Below, piece after piece: positions 52,892 through 61,294 of a stretch of DNA of 64,000 bases (its first letter is position 1; the number at the start of each line of letters is the position of its first letter). This DNA is from Limimaricola sp. Lineage in GTDB: Bacteria > Pseudomonadota > Alphaproteobacteria > Rhodobacterales > Rhodobacteraceae. Below the pieces are notes generated by a model, which worked only from the letters and a program-made list of their open reading frames with translations, had not been told where the DNA came from and searched no databases. The translations under genes were made by a program, and so were the position numbers. The DNA lies in the NCBI RefSeq assembly GCF_016125575.1, contig NZ_WGLM01000002.1, positions 620,001 to 684,000 on the forward strand. The letters are read 5' to 3'.

Positions 52892-52909
52892 GGCGGGAGG
52901 GGGCCCGCC
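52892..52909 (-). promoter_or_regulatory. Hairpin between bufA and bufB
   Basis: GGCGGG and CCCGCC close a six-base loop in the 74-base bufA-bufB gap, just after the precursor stop. It is short but all GC and could attenuate transcription so that the precursor exceeds its enzyme. Confidence 0.45.
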
Positions 52910-52922
52910 CCGCGCGGCCGGG

Positions 52923-53270
52923 CTACATGGTGACCGCGGCCAGACCGTCGGTCGAGGTGCCTGCGGGCAGATCGCGGGCGATGCCGTACTTGCCCTCGGC
53001 CTCGAGCGCGGAGGCCAGCATCCCGTGACGGCCGCCGGGCAGGTCCATCGTGGTGCAGGTGCCGGCCGGCACGAGCTTCCACGCATTGCCCTGATAGTCG
53101 ACCTTGGAGGTGCCGGCGCAAGTGGTGCCGGGGCCGGCGGCGCAGTCGTTCTGGCCGGCCAGCGCCACGCCGAAACACTTTTCCTGCGCGCCGGCGGCGG
53201 CGGCGTCATGGGCCAGGCCGGCCATCGCGGTGGCCAGCGCGGAGGCGAGGATCATTGTCTTGGTCGTCAT
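52923..53270 (-). CDS. bufA: Bufferin precursor peptide (DUF2282, BufA)
   Basis: A 115-residue exported precursor: a Sec-type signal at residues 1-26 ([20 protein letters not shown]) and a DUF2282 core with four Cys at 32, 43, 51 and 72 ([39 protein letters not shown]). After Cys72 there is a tail of about 43 residues without Cys, longer than usual for the family. BufA peptides are modified by the DUF692 enzyme and sequester copper in the periplasm. AAAGGGAC precedes the ATG. First gene of the operon. Confidence 0.92.
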   Translation of the reverse strand: MTTKTMILASALATAMAGLAHDAAAAGAQEKCFGVALAGQNDCAAGPGTTCAGTSKVDYQGNAWKLVPAGTCTTMDLPGGRHGMLASALEAEGKYGIARDLPAGTSTDGLAAVTM

Positions 53271-53290
53271 CTTGGTGTCCCTTTCGGTTG

Positions 53291-53330
53291 CGGACATGAG
53301 TGCAAAATCACCGGTTCGAGGTGATGTCCG
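53291..53330 (-). promoter_or_regulatory. Nested inverted repeat in the bufA leader
   Basis: CGGACAT and ATGTCCG are outer arms, TCACC and GGTGA inner arms, with a 10-base bulge on one side. The structure ends 21 bases before the bufA ATG, so it could fold in the 5' leader or act as an operator. Confidence 0.45.
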
Positions 53331-53401
53331 CAGCCTACTGGGATCGGCCATTTTTGGCCTATTCACGCAACGGTGACTCGCAGCGGCGTGAGCGCGCGCG
53401 A

Positions 53402-53424
53402 CCCTGCGACAGCCTGTCGCAGGG
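53402..53424. promoter_or_regulatory. Perfect 23-bp palindrome upstream of bufA
   Basis: Two 11-base arms (CCCTGCGACAG and its complement) flank a single C. It lies 132 bases upstream of the bufA start and 147 bases downstream of thrS. It may be the bufA operator or the thrS terminator; the near-zero loop argues for protein binding. Confidence 0.5.
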
Positions 53425-53471
53425 CGCGGAGGGCCGGATTCGGGGCCATTCGGGTGAAAAAGTCGCCCGGC

Positions 53472-53481
53472 TGTTACAGCG
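53472..53481. repeat. TGTTACAGCG repeat, copy 1
   Basis: Ten-base direct repeat of the copy at 53556-53565, 84 bases (eight helical turns) apart. On the minus strand it reads CGCTGTAACA, which resembles the TGTAAC -35 element of some ECF sigma promoters. Confidence 0.4.
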
Positions 53482-53555
53482 CGGGCGGCCTATTGTTTCA
53501 GCGCCAGGCGTCAAGGGCGCTGCGAATCGTGCATGCAGCGCCCCAGCTCACGCTT

Positions 53556-53565
53556 TGTTACAGCG
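53556..53565. repeat. TGTTACAGCG repeat, copy 2
   Basis: Second copy of the ten-base repeat, five bases beyond the thrS stop codon. Confidence 0.4.
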
Positions 53566-53570
53566 GCCGG

Positions 53571-55523
53571 TCAGGCGCGCCGCAGGTCGGGCGGCGTGGC
53601 CTCAAGGGCCAGGTCTTCGACCACCTTGTCCAGCGGGGCGACATCGCTTTGCCCCTCGCCAAGGCGGCGAAGACTGACGGTGCGCGCCTCGACCTCCTTG
53701 AGCCCGATGGCGAGGATCACCGGCACCTTGGACAGCGAATGCTCGCGGACCTTGTAGTTGATCTTCTCGTTACGGGTGTCGGCCTCGGCGCGCACGCCGC
53801 GCGCAACCAGCGCCTCGACCACTTCGGTCACGTAGGCATCCGCCTCGGAGACGATGGAAGCGACGACGACCTGCCGCGGCGCCAGCCAGAACGGCAGCTT
53901 GCCCGCGTGCTCCTCGATCAGGATGCCGATAAACCGCTCGAAGCTGCCCAGCGTCGCGCGGTGCAGCATGTAGGGCCGGTGTTTCGCGCCGTCCTGCCCG
54001 ATATAGGTGGCGTCCAGCCGTTCGGGCAGGTTGGGGTCTACCTGCAGCGTACCGCATTGCCAGTCGCGCCCGATCGCGTCGGTCAGTACGAATTCCAGCT
54101 TGGGCCCGTAAAAGGCGCCTTCGCCGGGGCTCACCTCGTAATCATAGCCCGCTGCCTTGGTGGCGTTCCCCAGCGCTGCTTCGACCTTGTCCCAGCTTTC
54201 GTCCGAGCCGATACGGGTTTCGGGCCGCGTCGAAAGCTTGATGCGCCAGTTGGTAAAGCCAAGATCGGCATAGATGCGCGACAGAAACTCGATGAATTTC
54301 TTCGTCTCGCCCTCGATCTGGCTTTCCTCGCAGAAGATATGGGCGTCGTCCTGGGTAAATCCGCGCACCCGCATGATGCCGTGCAGCGCGCCCGACGGTT
54401 CGTAGCGGTTACACGAGCCGAACTCGGCCATGCGCAGCGGCAGGTCGCGGTAGGATTTCAGGCCGTGGTTGAACACCTGCACGTGGCAGGGGCAGTTCAT
54501 CGGTTTCAGCGCGTTGATGGTCTTTTCGCGGGCATGTTCTTCGTCGACCTCGACGATGAACATGTTCTCGCGGTAGCTCGACCAATGGCCGGAGGCTTCC
54601 CACAGCTTGCGGTTGACGACCTGTGGCGTGTTCACCTCGACATAGCCGTCACGCTTTTGCTGACGGCGCATGTAGTCTTGCAGCGTGGTGTAGATGGTCC
54701 ATCCGTTGGGGTGCCAGAACACCTGTCCGGGGGCCTCTTCCTGCATGTGGAACAGGTCCATCTCGCGGCCCAGCTTGCGATGGTCGCGGCGTGCGGCCTC
54801 TTCCAACCGGTGCAGGTAGGCCTTCAACTCGTCGCGGTTCTGGAACGCCACGCCGTAGATGCGCTGCAACTGCGCGCGATCGCTGTCGCCGCGCCAGTAG
54901 GCACCGGCCACACTCATCAGCTTGAACGCGTCCGACGGCACCTGCCCGGTGTTCTGCAAGTGCGGGCCGCGGCACAGGTCCTGCCAGTGGCCGTGCCAAT
55001 ACATCCGGATCTTCTGATCCTCGGGGATCGCCTGCACCAGTTCCACCTTGTAGGGTTCGTTCTGCGCCTCGTAGAACCGGATCGCGCGGTCGCGGTCCCA
55101 GACCTCGGTCGTCACCGGGTCGCGCCGGGCGATGATCTCGCGCATCTTGGCCTCGATCGCACCAAGGTCCTCGGGCGTAAACGGCTCTTCGCGGTCGAAG
55201 TCGTAATACCAGCCGTTTTCGATCACCGGGCCGATGGTGACCTTCACGTCGGGCCAGACCTCCTGCACGGCGCGGGCCATGATGTGGGCCAGATCATGGC
55301 GGATCAGTTCCAGCGCGGGGCCGGGATCCTTCATCGTGTTGATGGCAATGGCCGCGTCTGCCGTGATCGGCCACTGAAGGTCCCAGTGGGCGCCGTCGAC
55401 TTGCGCGGAGATGGCGCGCTTGGCCAGACTGGGCGCGATCGCTGCGGCAACTTCGGCCGGTGTCACGCCGGGGTCGAATAGCCGCGAATTGCCGTCGGGA
55501 AAGGTGAGGGAGATTTGGGCCAT
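53571..55523 (-). CDS. thrS: Threonyl-tRNA synthetase
   Basis: Charges tRNA-Thr; class II synthetase. The 650-residue protein has an N-terminal TGS domain ([26 protein letters not shown]), the editing domain with [34 protein letters not shown] and the Cys-containing [11 protein letters not shown], the catalytic domain (motif 2 [34 protein letters not shown]; zinc ligands in [10 protein letters not shown]) and an anticodon-binding C-terminus. GGAGG precedes the ATG at 55523. Standard length. Confidence 0.97.
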   Translation of the reverse strand: MAQISLTFPDGNSRLFDPGVTPAEVAAAIAPSLAKRAISAQVDGAHWDLQWPITADAAIAINTMKDPGPALELIRHDLAHIMARAVQEVWPDVKVTIGPVIENGWYYDFDREEPFTPEDLGAIEAKMREIIARRDPVTTEVWDRDRAIRFYEAQNEPYKVELVQAIPEDQKIRMYWHGHWQDLCRGPHLQNTGQVPSDAFKLMSVAGAYWRGDSDRAQLQRIYGVAFQNRDELKAYLHRLEEAARRDHRKLGREMDLFHMQEEAPGQVFWHPNGWTIYTTLQDYMRRQQKRDGYVEVNTPQVVNRKLWEASGHWSSYRENMFIVEVDEEHAREKTINALKPMNCPCHVQVFNHGLKSYRDLPLRMAEFGSCNRYEPSGALHGIMRVRGFTQDDAHIFCEESQIEGETKKFIEFLSRIYADLGFTNWRIKLSTRPETRIGSDESWDKVEAALGNATKAAGYDYEVSPGEGAFYGPKLEFVLTDAIGRDWQCGTLQVDPNLPERLDATYIGQDGAKHRPYMLHRATLGSFERFIGILIEEHAGKLPFWLAPRQVVVASIVSEADAYVTEVVEALVARGVRAEADTRNEKINYKVREHSLSKVPVILAIGLKEVEARTVSLRRLGEGQSDVAPLDKVVEDLALEATPPDLRRA

Positions 55524-55679
55524 CTTTGGGCCTCCTCGTCGTTTTGGCGCCTACGAAACGCCCGGTTGCGGGTTTGTGGGGTGGTCTTGCCCGCGCGCGC
55601 GGGCGGCGTCAAGCCCCGGCCTTGCCATCGTCGCGCGGCGCGGCAAAGGTGCAGCGGATGACAAGAAGAGGGTCACACC

Positions 55680-56423
55680 ATGTCGGATTTCCTGACGACG
55701 CCGCAGGGGCGGCGCATCGCCTACGAGATGACGGACGGGCAGGGGCCCGCGGTGATGTTTCTGGGCGGTTTCATGTCCGACATGACAGGCACAAAGGCGC
55801 TGGCGCTGCATGACTGGGCCCGGGCCGAGGGCCGGGCGTTTCTGCGGTTCGACTATTCCGGACATGGCGCCAGCGAGGGCGCTTTTGTCGATGGCTGCAT
55901 CGGCGACTGGGCGGCGGATGCACGGGCGGCCCTTGGCCTGCTGGCAGGCAAGGTCGTGCTGGTCGGCTCTTCTATGGGGGGCTGGATCTCGCTCTTGCTG
56001 GCGCGCGAAATGCCCGAGCGTGTGGCGGGACTGGTGACGATCGCGGCCGCGCCGGATTTCATGGAAGACGGGTTCTGGGCTGAATTTGACGACGCCCAAC
56101 GCATGCAGTTGATGCGTGACGGACAGGTGATGGTGCCGTCCGAATATGACGATCCTTACCCCGTGACGCGCCGCATGATCGAGGATGGCCGGCAGAACAT
56201 GGTGCTGCGCAGTCCGCTGCCGCTGCCCTTCCCGGTGCGGATGCTGCAGGGCACGGCCGACGCCGATGTCAGCCGCGAGACGGCGCTGCGGCTGCTTGAT
56301 CACGCGGAAGGCCCGGACATCCGCCTGACGCTGGCAAAAGGGGCCGATCACCGCTTTTCGACGCCGGCCTGTCTTGACCTGATCACGGCCAGCCTGCGCG
56401 AGGTGCTGGCGCGACCGGCGTAA
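55680..56423 (+). CDS. Alpha/beta hydrolase, ABHD10-like
   Basis: A 247-residue hydrolase with nucleophile Ser in VGSSMGGWISLL, oxyanion region FLGGFMSDMTGTKA and acid/His in GTADADVSRETALRLL and GADHRFST. The sequence FLGGFMSDMTGTKALALHDWARAEGRAFLRFDYSGHGAS resembles the ABHD10/serine-esterase group (S-depalmitoylase-like). The substrate is unknown. AGAGGG precedes the ATG; it is divergent from thrS across 156 bases. Confidence 0.87.
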   Translation: MSDFLTTPQGRRIAYEMTDGQGPAVMFLGGFMSDMTGTKALALHDWARAEGRAFLRFDYSGHGASEGAFVDGCIGDWAADARAALGLLAGKVVLVGSSMGGWISLLLAREMPERVAGLVTIAAAPDFMEDGFWAEFDDAQRMQLMRDGQVMVPSEYDDPYPVTRRMIEDGRQNMVLRSPLPLPFPVRMLQGTADADVSRETALRLLDHAEGPDIRLTLAKGADHRFSTPACLDLITASLREVLARPA

Positions 56424-56588
56424 GCCCCGCGCGACTCCTTGCCATGCACGCCTGAAATATCTTGTCGGCGGGCCCGTGGCGGGCCAATCTGTCTCCAAAG
56501 CATAAGAAGTCGGGCAGGAGACACGGCGTGATGACCCCAAAGTGGGCCCGGGCAGGGGCCAGATGACCTATTGCAGGTCCCTTTTTCG

Positions 56589-57299
56589 ATGACCGAGCCA
56601 ATCCTGCTTTTGCCGGGGCTGATGTGCGACTCGCGGGTTTTCTCGGCGCAGATCGCAGCGCTGTCGCGGCGTTGGCCGGTCATGGTGGCGCCGCTGGGCC
56701 CCGGTGAAAGGATCGAGGAGATGGCCTCGGCCATACTGTCGGCAGCGCCTGCGAAATTCGCGCTGGCAGGCCTGTCGATGGGCGGCATCCTTGCCATGGA
56801 AGTGCTGCGTCGTGCGCCCGAACGGGTGACCCGCGTGGCGCTGATGGATACCACGCCACTGGCCGCCACCCCTGTCGAGATCGCGGCGCGCGATGGCTGG
56901 CTGGTCCGCGCAACGGCGGGCAAACTTGACGATGCGATGGCGGGCGAATTACCCGCCGATGCGCTGGCGCCGGGACCGGGCCGGCCCGGCATCCAGGCCA
57001 AGCTGGTCGCCATGTGGCGCAACCTTGGCCAGCAGGCCTACTTGCGTCAGGCGCGCGCGCTGGCGCGGCGCAAGGACCAGCAGGCGACGTTGCGCAAGGT
57101 ACGCCAGCCGGCGCTGGTGCTGTGCGGCGCGCATGATCGTCTGACGCCGCCCAAACGACACGAATTCATGGCCGAGCTAATCCCGTTCGCGCGGCTTGCG
57201 GTGATTGAGAGCGCAGGCCATTTGCCCACGCTGGAGGCGCCGGCAGAGGTCACCCGCGCGCTGATTGACTGGATGGGGCAGCCGCTGGTGCTGAGATAG
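56589..57299 (+). CDS. Alpha/beta hydrolase, MhpC/BioH-like
   Basis: A 236-residue alpha/beta hydrolase: ILLLPGLMCDSRVFSAQIAAL (oxyanion region), nucleophile LAGLSMGGILAMEVLRRAPERV, CGAHDRLTPPKRHEFM (Asp) and ESAGHLPTLEAP (His). The GLMCDSRVFSAQ start is common among small hydrolases near PHA or ester-degrading genes; no substrate is assigned. ATG at 56589 lacks a strong ribosome-binding site. It converges with phaZ, three bases away. Confidence 0.86.
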   Translation: MTEPILLLPGLMCDSRVFSAQIAALSRRWPVMVAPLGPGERIEEMASAILSAAPAKFALAGLSMGGILAMEVLRRAPERVTRVALMDTTPLAATPVEIAARDGWLVRATAGKLDDAMAGELPADALAPGPGRPGIQAKLVAMWRNLGQQAYLRQARALARRKDQQATLRKVRQPALVLCGAHDRLTPPKRHEFMAELIPFARLAVIESAGHLPTLEAPAEVTRALIDWMGQPLVLR

Positions 57300-57302
57300 G
57301 CC

Positions 57303-58589
57303 TCAGGACGCCGCGGCCGCCGGGGGCACGGCGCGCGGACGGGTCCGCACCGGCGCAGCTTCGGAATTGGCGTCGATGAACCGCAGCACGAAGGGGCGGA
57401 TGTTATTGCGCCAGCTGCGACCGGCGAAGATGCCGTAATGGCCCGCGCCGCCCTCGAGGTGTGATGCCTTCTTCGATTGCGGCAGCCCGGTCAGCAGGTC
57501 CAGCGCGGCAAGGCACTGGCCGGGGGCCGAGATGTCGTCCTCTTCGCCTTCCACGACCATGACCGCGACAGAGGTGATCTTGCCGATATCCACCTTGTGA
57601 CCCGCCACGGTGAAATCGTTCCGGGCAATCTCGCGGCCCTTGAAGATGCGCTCCACCGTCGAAAGGTAGAACTCGGCCGTCATGTCCATGACCGAAAGAT
57701 ATTCGTCATAGAACTGGTTGTGCTTGTCGTGGTCCGAGGCCTCGCCCCGCACGACGCGGAAAATCTGGTCCTGAAAGGCCTTTGTATGGGTCTCGGCATT
57801 CATCGAGATGAACGAGGCCAGTTGCAGAAGGCCCGGATAGACGGCGCGGCCAACGCCCTTGTACTTGAAGCCCACGCGCTGGATCATCGTCTGTTCCAGC
57901 TGGCCCATGGTGACAGAGCGGCCGAAATCGGTAACCTCGGTATGGTTCGCCTCGGGGTCGATCGGGCCGCCGATCAGCGTCATGGTGCGCGGCTGCGCCT
58001 TGGGGTCCTGTTCGGCCAGGTAGGCAGTGGCGGCCAGCGTCAGCGGTGCCGGCTGGCAGATCGCGATGACGTGTAGATCCGGGCCGAGGTGTTTCATGAA
58101 ATCGACAAGGTAGAGGGTGTAATCCTCGATATCGAACTTGCCTTCGCTGACCGGAATATCGCGAGCGTTATGCCAGTCGGTCACGAAGACCTCGCAATCG
58201 GGCAGCAGGCTGATGACGGTTTTGCGCAGAAGAGTGGCATAATGGCCCGACATCGGCGCAACCAGCAGCACGCGGCGCTTGCGCGGGGTGCGGCCGGGCA
58301 CCTTGAAGTGGATGAGGTTGCCGAAAGGCCGCTCGACCAGCGACATGATGCGCACGGTATGATCCTTGCCATCCTCGACGGTGACGGTGGGAATGCCCCA
58401 GTCAGGTTTCGTGACCATCCGGCTGAACGCCCGCTCTGTCACTTCGCCCCATGCCTTGACGACCTCGACCCACGGGTTCACACCCCAGGACATGGCCGGA
58501 TAACTGCCCCAGGCCTGTGCCGTCGCCCCCAGCCACTGGTTGGTGTTTCGGACGCTTTCCATCAGGTCGTAGGACATCATATACTTCAT
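57303..58589 (-). CDS. phaZ: Intracellular polyhydroxyalkanoate depolymerase PhaZ
   Basis: Mobilises stored PHB granules. The 428-residue protein is a PhaZ1-type depolymerase with nucleophile Cys178 in ICQPAPLTLAA (Cys in place of Ser is typical), LIGGPIDPEANHTEVTDFG, VEGEEDDISAPGQ (Asp) and HLEGGAGHYGIFAGRSWRNNIRPF (His). AGGAG precedes the ATG at 58589. It is divergent from phaC across 104 bases, so both can share PhaR control. Confidence 0.96.
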   Translation of the reverse strand: MKYMMSYDLMESVRNTNQWLGATAQAWGSYPAMSWGVNPWVEVVKAWGEVTERAFSRMVTKPDWGIPTVTVEDGKDHTVRIMSLVERPFGNLIHFKVPGRTPRKRRVLLVAPMSGHYATLLRKTVISLLPDCEVFVTDWHNARDIPVSEGKFDIEDYTLYLVDFMKHLGPDLHVIAICQPAPLTLAATAYLAEQDPKAQPRTMTLIGGPIDPEANHTEVTDFGRSVTMGQLEQTMIQRVGFKYKGVGRAVYPGLLQLASFISMNAETHTKAFQDQIFRVVRGEASDHDKHNQFYDEYLSVMDMTAEFYLSTVERIFKGREIARNDFTVAGHKVDIGKITSVAVMVVEGEEDDISAPGQCLAALDLLTGLPQSKKASHLEGGAGHYGIFAGRSWRNNIRPFVLRFIDANSEAAPVRTRPRAVPPAAAAS

Positions 58590-58661
58590 GGAATAGCTCC
58601 TGACCTTCGTGCGGCGCCGTGCCGCCTACAGCGCAAAGGAGGACTCGGGGCCCCGCCAATG

Positions 58662-58673
58662 CTGCGGGTGCAA
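58662..58673. promoter_or_regulatory. Weak PhaR-like site between phaZ and phaC
   Basis: CTGCGGGTGCAA is a CTGC-N4-GCAA sequence, one base short of the CTGC-N3/4-GCAG pattern seen upstream of phaP. It lies 20 bases before the phaC ATG. Confidence 0.35.
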
Positions 58674-58693
58674 ACTAGGCCGAAGAGGTTAAC

Positions 58694-60499
58694 ATGACAA
58701 CTAGTGAATTCGACGGCCCCGCGCCCGACGGAAAGAGCCTGACCAAGCTCGAAGAGAACATGGCCGAGTTGGAGCGGCTGAATGCCCGGCTTGTGTCGGT
58801 GCTTTCGCGCAAAAAGCCAGCGCCGCCCGCGCTGGAGGGGCCGAGCCCCATGCTCTATGCCAAGGCCGCTGCGGCCTACATGGAGGAATGGGCGACCAAC
58901 CCGGCCCGCCTGATCGAGCATCAGACGCAGTACTGGGGCAAGGCGATGGCGCATTTCGCGGCTGCCCAAGCGCAGCTGGCGCGCGGCCTGCTGACCCCGC
59001 CCGAGGACGAAACCCCGCCGGACCGCCGCTTTACCAACCCGCTGTGGCAGACCAATCCCTATTTCAACTTCATCAAGCAGCAGTTCCTGATCAACGCCGA
59101 AGCCGTGCGCAAGGCGATCAGCGACATGGAAGGGCTGGACGAGCGAGAGCGCAAGCGGCTGTTCTATTTCGGCGAGCAGATCATCGACATGTTCAGCCCG
59201 ACAAACTTCCTTGCCACCAACCCCGACGCGCTGACCCGCGCGCTGGAGACGGACGGCCAAAGCCTTGTCGACGGGCTGAAGAACCTGATTGCCGATCTCG
59301 AAGCCAACGATGGCGACCTTGTCGTCTCGCTCTCGGACAAGAACGCCTTCAAGGTGGGCGGCAACCTTGCCACCACGCCGGGCGAGGTGGTGTTCCGCAA
59401 CCGCATGTTCGAGCTGATCCAGTACGCGCCGACCACCGAGAAGGTGCACAAGACACCGCTGATCATCTTCCCGCCCTGGATCAACAAGTTCTACATCCTC
59501 GACCTCAAGGCGCAGAACAGCCTGATCAAATGGATCGTCGATCAGGGCTTTACCCTGTTCGTGGTGTCGTGGGTCAATCCCGGGCCGGAATACAGCGATG
59601 TCGGCATGGCCGATTACATCGAAGAGGGGTACCTGACTGCGATCGCACAGGCGCGCGAGATCTGCGGCGTCAAGAAGGTCAACGTGGTGGGCTACTGCAT
59701 TGCCGGGACCACGCTGTCGCTGACGCTGTCGCTGATGAAGCAGCGCGGCGACAAGTCGATCAACGCGGCCACGTTCTTTACCACGCTCACTGATTTCAGC
59801 GATCAGGGCGAGGTGGGTGTGTTCCTCGACAACGATTTCGTCGACGGGATCGAGGCGGAGGTGAACGCGCGCGGCGTGCTGCGGTCCTATTTCATGTCGC
59901 GGACATTCAGCTTCCTTCGCTCGAATGACCTGCTTTATGCCCCGGCGATCCGCAACTACATGCTGGGCCAGACGCCCCCCGCGTTTGACCTGCTTTACTG
60001 GAATGGCGACGGCACCAACCTGCCGGCGAAGATGGCGGTGGAGTACCTGCGCGGGCTATGTCAGGCGAACCGTTTCGCAACGGACGGGTTCGATCTTGCG
60101 GGCACCACGCTGCACCTTTCGGAGGTGGACGTGCCGCTTTGCGCCATTGCCTGCGAGACCGACCATATCGCGCCGTGGATGGCCAGCTATGCCGGCATCC
60201 AGCAGATGGGTTCGGCGGAGAAGATGTTCATCCTGTCGGGCAGCGGCCATATCGCCGGCATCGTCAATCCGCCCAGCAAGGTGAAATACGGCCATTGGAC
60301 CAACCCCGACCTGACGCTTTCGGCCGCGGACTGGAAGGCGGGGGCCGAGGCGCACGAAGGCTCGTGGTGGCCGCTCTGGGGCAACTGGCTGGCGCAGCGA
60401 TCCGGCCCGATGGTCGAGGCCCGAGAGCCCGGTGATTCGCGCCATCCGCCGCTGGCACCGGCCCCCGGAACCTACGTCACATCGGTCCCCGAAAGCTGA
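58694..60499 (+). CDS. phaC: Class I poly(3-hydroxyalkanoate) synthase PhaC
   Basis: Polymerises (R)-3-hydroxyacyl-CoA (mainly hydroxybutyryl-CoA) at granule surfaces. The 601-residue protein has the class I N-terminal domain (QFLINAEAVRKAISDMEGLDERERKRLFYFGEQIIDMFSPTNFLATNPDAL), lipase-like box GYCIAG with Cys335, the Asp of CETDHIAPW and the His of SGSGHIAGIVNPP. AAGAGG precedes the ATG. phaP and phaR follow on the same strand. Confidence 0.97.
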   Translation: MTTSEFDGPAPDGKSLTKLEENMAELERLNARLVSVLSRKKPAPPALEGPSPMLYAKAAAAYMEEWATNPARLIEHQTQYWGKAMAHFAAAQAQLARGLLTPPEDETPPDRRFTNPLWQTNPYFNFIKQQFLINAEAVRKAISDMEGLDERERKRLFYFGEQIIDMFSPTNFLATNPDALTRALETDGQSLVDGLKNLIADLEANDGDLVVSLSDKNAFKVGGNLATTPGEVVFRNRMFELIQYAPTTEKVHKTPLIIFPPWINKFYILDLKAQNSLIKWIVDQGFTLFVVSWVNPGPEYSDVGMADYIEEGYLTAIAQAREICGVKKVNVVGYCIAGTTLSLTLSLMKQRGDKSINAATFFTTLTDFSDQGEVGVFLDNDFVDGIEAEVNARGVLRSYFMSRTFSFLRSNDLLYAPAIRNYMLGQTPPAFDLLYWNGDGTNLPAKMAVEYLRGLCQANRFATDGFDLAGTTLHLSEVDVPLCAIACETDHIAPWMASYAGIQQMGSAEKMFILSGSGHIAGIVNPPSKVKYGHWTNPDLTLSAADWKAGAEAHEGSWWPLWGNWLAQRSGPMVEAREPGDSRHPPLAPAPGTYVTSVPES

Positions 60500-60578
60500 G
60501 CGCCGGCCGGGTTTCCCCAAGGGAATGCTGCAAGTGCCTGATATTGCTGCGCCCCTGAAACTGCGCAGGAAGTTCATG

Positions 60579-60589
60579 CTGCAGTGCAG
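60579..60589. promoter_or_regulatory. PhaR box 1 upstream of phaP
   Basis: CTGCAGTGCAG is an exact CTGC-N3-GCAG site, the PhaR operator known from Paracoccus denitrificans. It is just upstream of the -35 element of phaP. Confidence 0.8.
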
Positions 60590-60598
60590 AAAAAACTC

Positions 60599-60629
60599 TT
60601 GAAATGCTGCGCTGCAGCACACATATTCT
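60599..60629 (+). promoter_or_regulatory. phaP promoter
   Basis: TTGAAA at 60599-60604 (-35) and CATATT/TATTCT at 60622-60629 (-10), spacing 17-19. The second PhaR box lies within the spacer, so bound PhaR would block RNA polymerase. Confidence 0.65.
60607..60617. promoter_or_regulatory. PhaR box 2 within the phaP promoter
   Basis: CTGCGCTGCAG is an exact CTGC-N3-GCAG site lying between the -35 and -10 elements, 28 bases (centre to centre) from box 1. Confidence 0.85.
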
Positions 60630-60685
60630 TGTCATCACACAGACGGCATCCTCCCGCCGCCGCATAAACTCGAAAGGTTACGATC

Positions 60686-61138
60686 ATGGCCACCAAGACC
60701 CAAGACTTCACCTCGATCTTCAAGGACATGCTGGGCGCGTTCCCGGTTGACACCAAAGCCTTCGAAGGTGCCTTCAAATCGCAAACCACGATGGCTGAAA
60801 AGCTGTCGGCGACCGCGCTTGACGCCGCCACCAAATCGACCGCGCTGAGCGCCAAGTGGACCCAGGACACCCTGTCCAAGATGGCCGAAATGACCAAAGC
60901 CAAGGCCGAACCGGCCGACTATGCCAAAGCGATGACCGATTTCGCCACCGCGTCGGCCGAATCCGCTGCCGAGCACATGGCCGCCTTCGCCGAGATCGCC
61001 AAAAAGCTGCAGTCGGAAACGATGGAGCTGATGATGGCTGCCGGCAAGGACATGTCCGAGGACATGACCGCCGCTGCCAAGAAGGCCAGCGACGATGTCA
61101 CCGCCGCCGCCAAGAAGGTCAGCGCCGCCGCGAAGTAA
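60686..61138 (+). CDS. phaP: Phasin PhaP
   Basis: Major granule-coating protein controlling PHB granule size and number. The 150-residue, Ala/Lys-rich, helical protein begins MATKTQDFTSIFKDMLGAFPVDTKAFEGAFKSQTTMAEKLS and ends in lysine/alanine repeats (TAAAKKASDDVTAAAKKVSAAAK). It has no Cys and no signal peptide, as expected for phasins. A PhaR-repressed promoter and a terminator bracket it, so it forms its own transcript. Confidence 0.94.
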   Translation: MATKTQDFTSIFKDMLGAFPVDTKAFEGAFKSQTTMAEKLSATALDAATKSTALSAKWTQDTLSKMAEMTKAKAEPADYAKAMTDFATASAESAAEHMAAFAEIAKKLQSETMELMMAAGKDMSEDMTAAAKKASDDVTAAAKKVSAAAK

Positions 61139-61189
61139 GCGGAGATATCCGACCCGGCCCCGTCCTCCCCGGGGTTGGGCCACGACTGG

Positions 61190-61220
61190 GGCGGGCCGCA
61201 TGATGCGGTCCGCCTCTTTT
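61190..61220 (+). terminator. Rho-independent terminator after phaP
   Basis: GGCGGGCCGCAT pairs with ATGCGGTCCGCC (one G-U) followed by TCTTTT, 51 bases after the phaP stop. Confidence 0.8.
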
Positions 61221-61294
61221 CGTTTGTCGCTTTCATTTCGTGCAATGGCGGCATAGGCTTCTCTGCACCGCAACATCGCCCGAGGAGGGATGCC

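Larger units (their letters stand above)
53271..53570. other. Gene-free bufA upstream region (300 bp)
   Basis: This is the only long gene-free stretch, between bufA and thrS (both on minus). It contains a nested inverted repeat in the bufA leader (53291-53330), a perfect 23-bp palindrome (53402-53424) and two copies of TGTTACAGCG (53472, 53556). It should hold the thrS terminator and the bufA promoter; I see no open frame with coding character. Confidence 0.7.

Noticed and set aside
53373-55481. A 702-codon open frame on the plus strand opposite thrS
   Set aside because: It is exactly antisense to thrS, rich in His/Val/Gly/Arg as expected from the complement of high-GC codons, and has no recognisable motif or ribosome-binding site.
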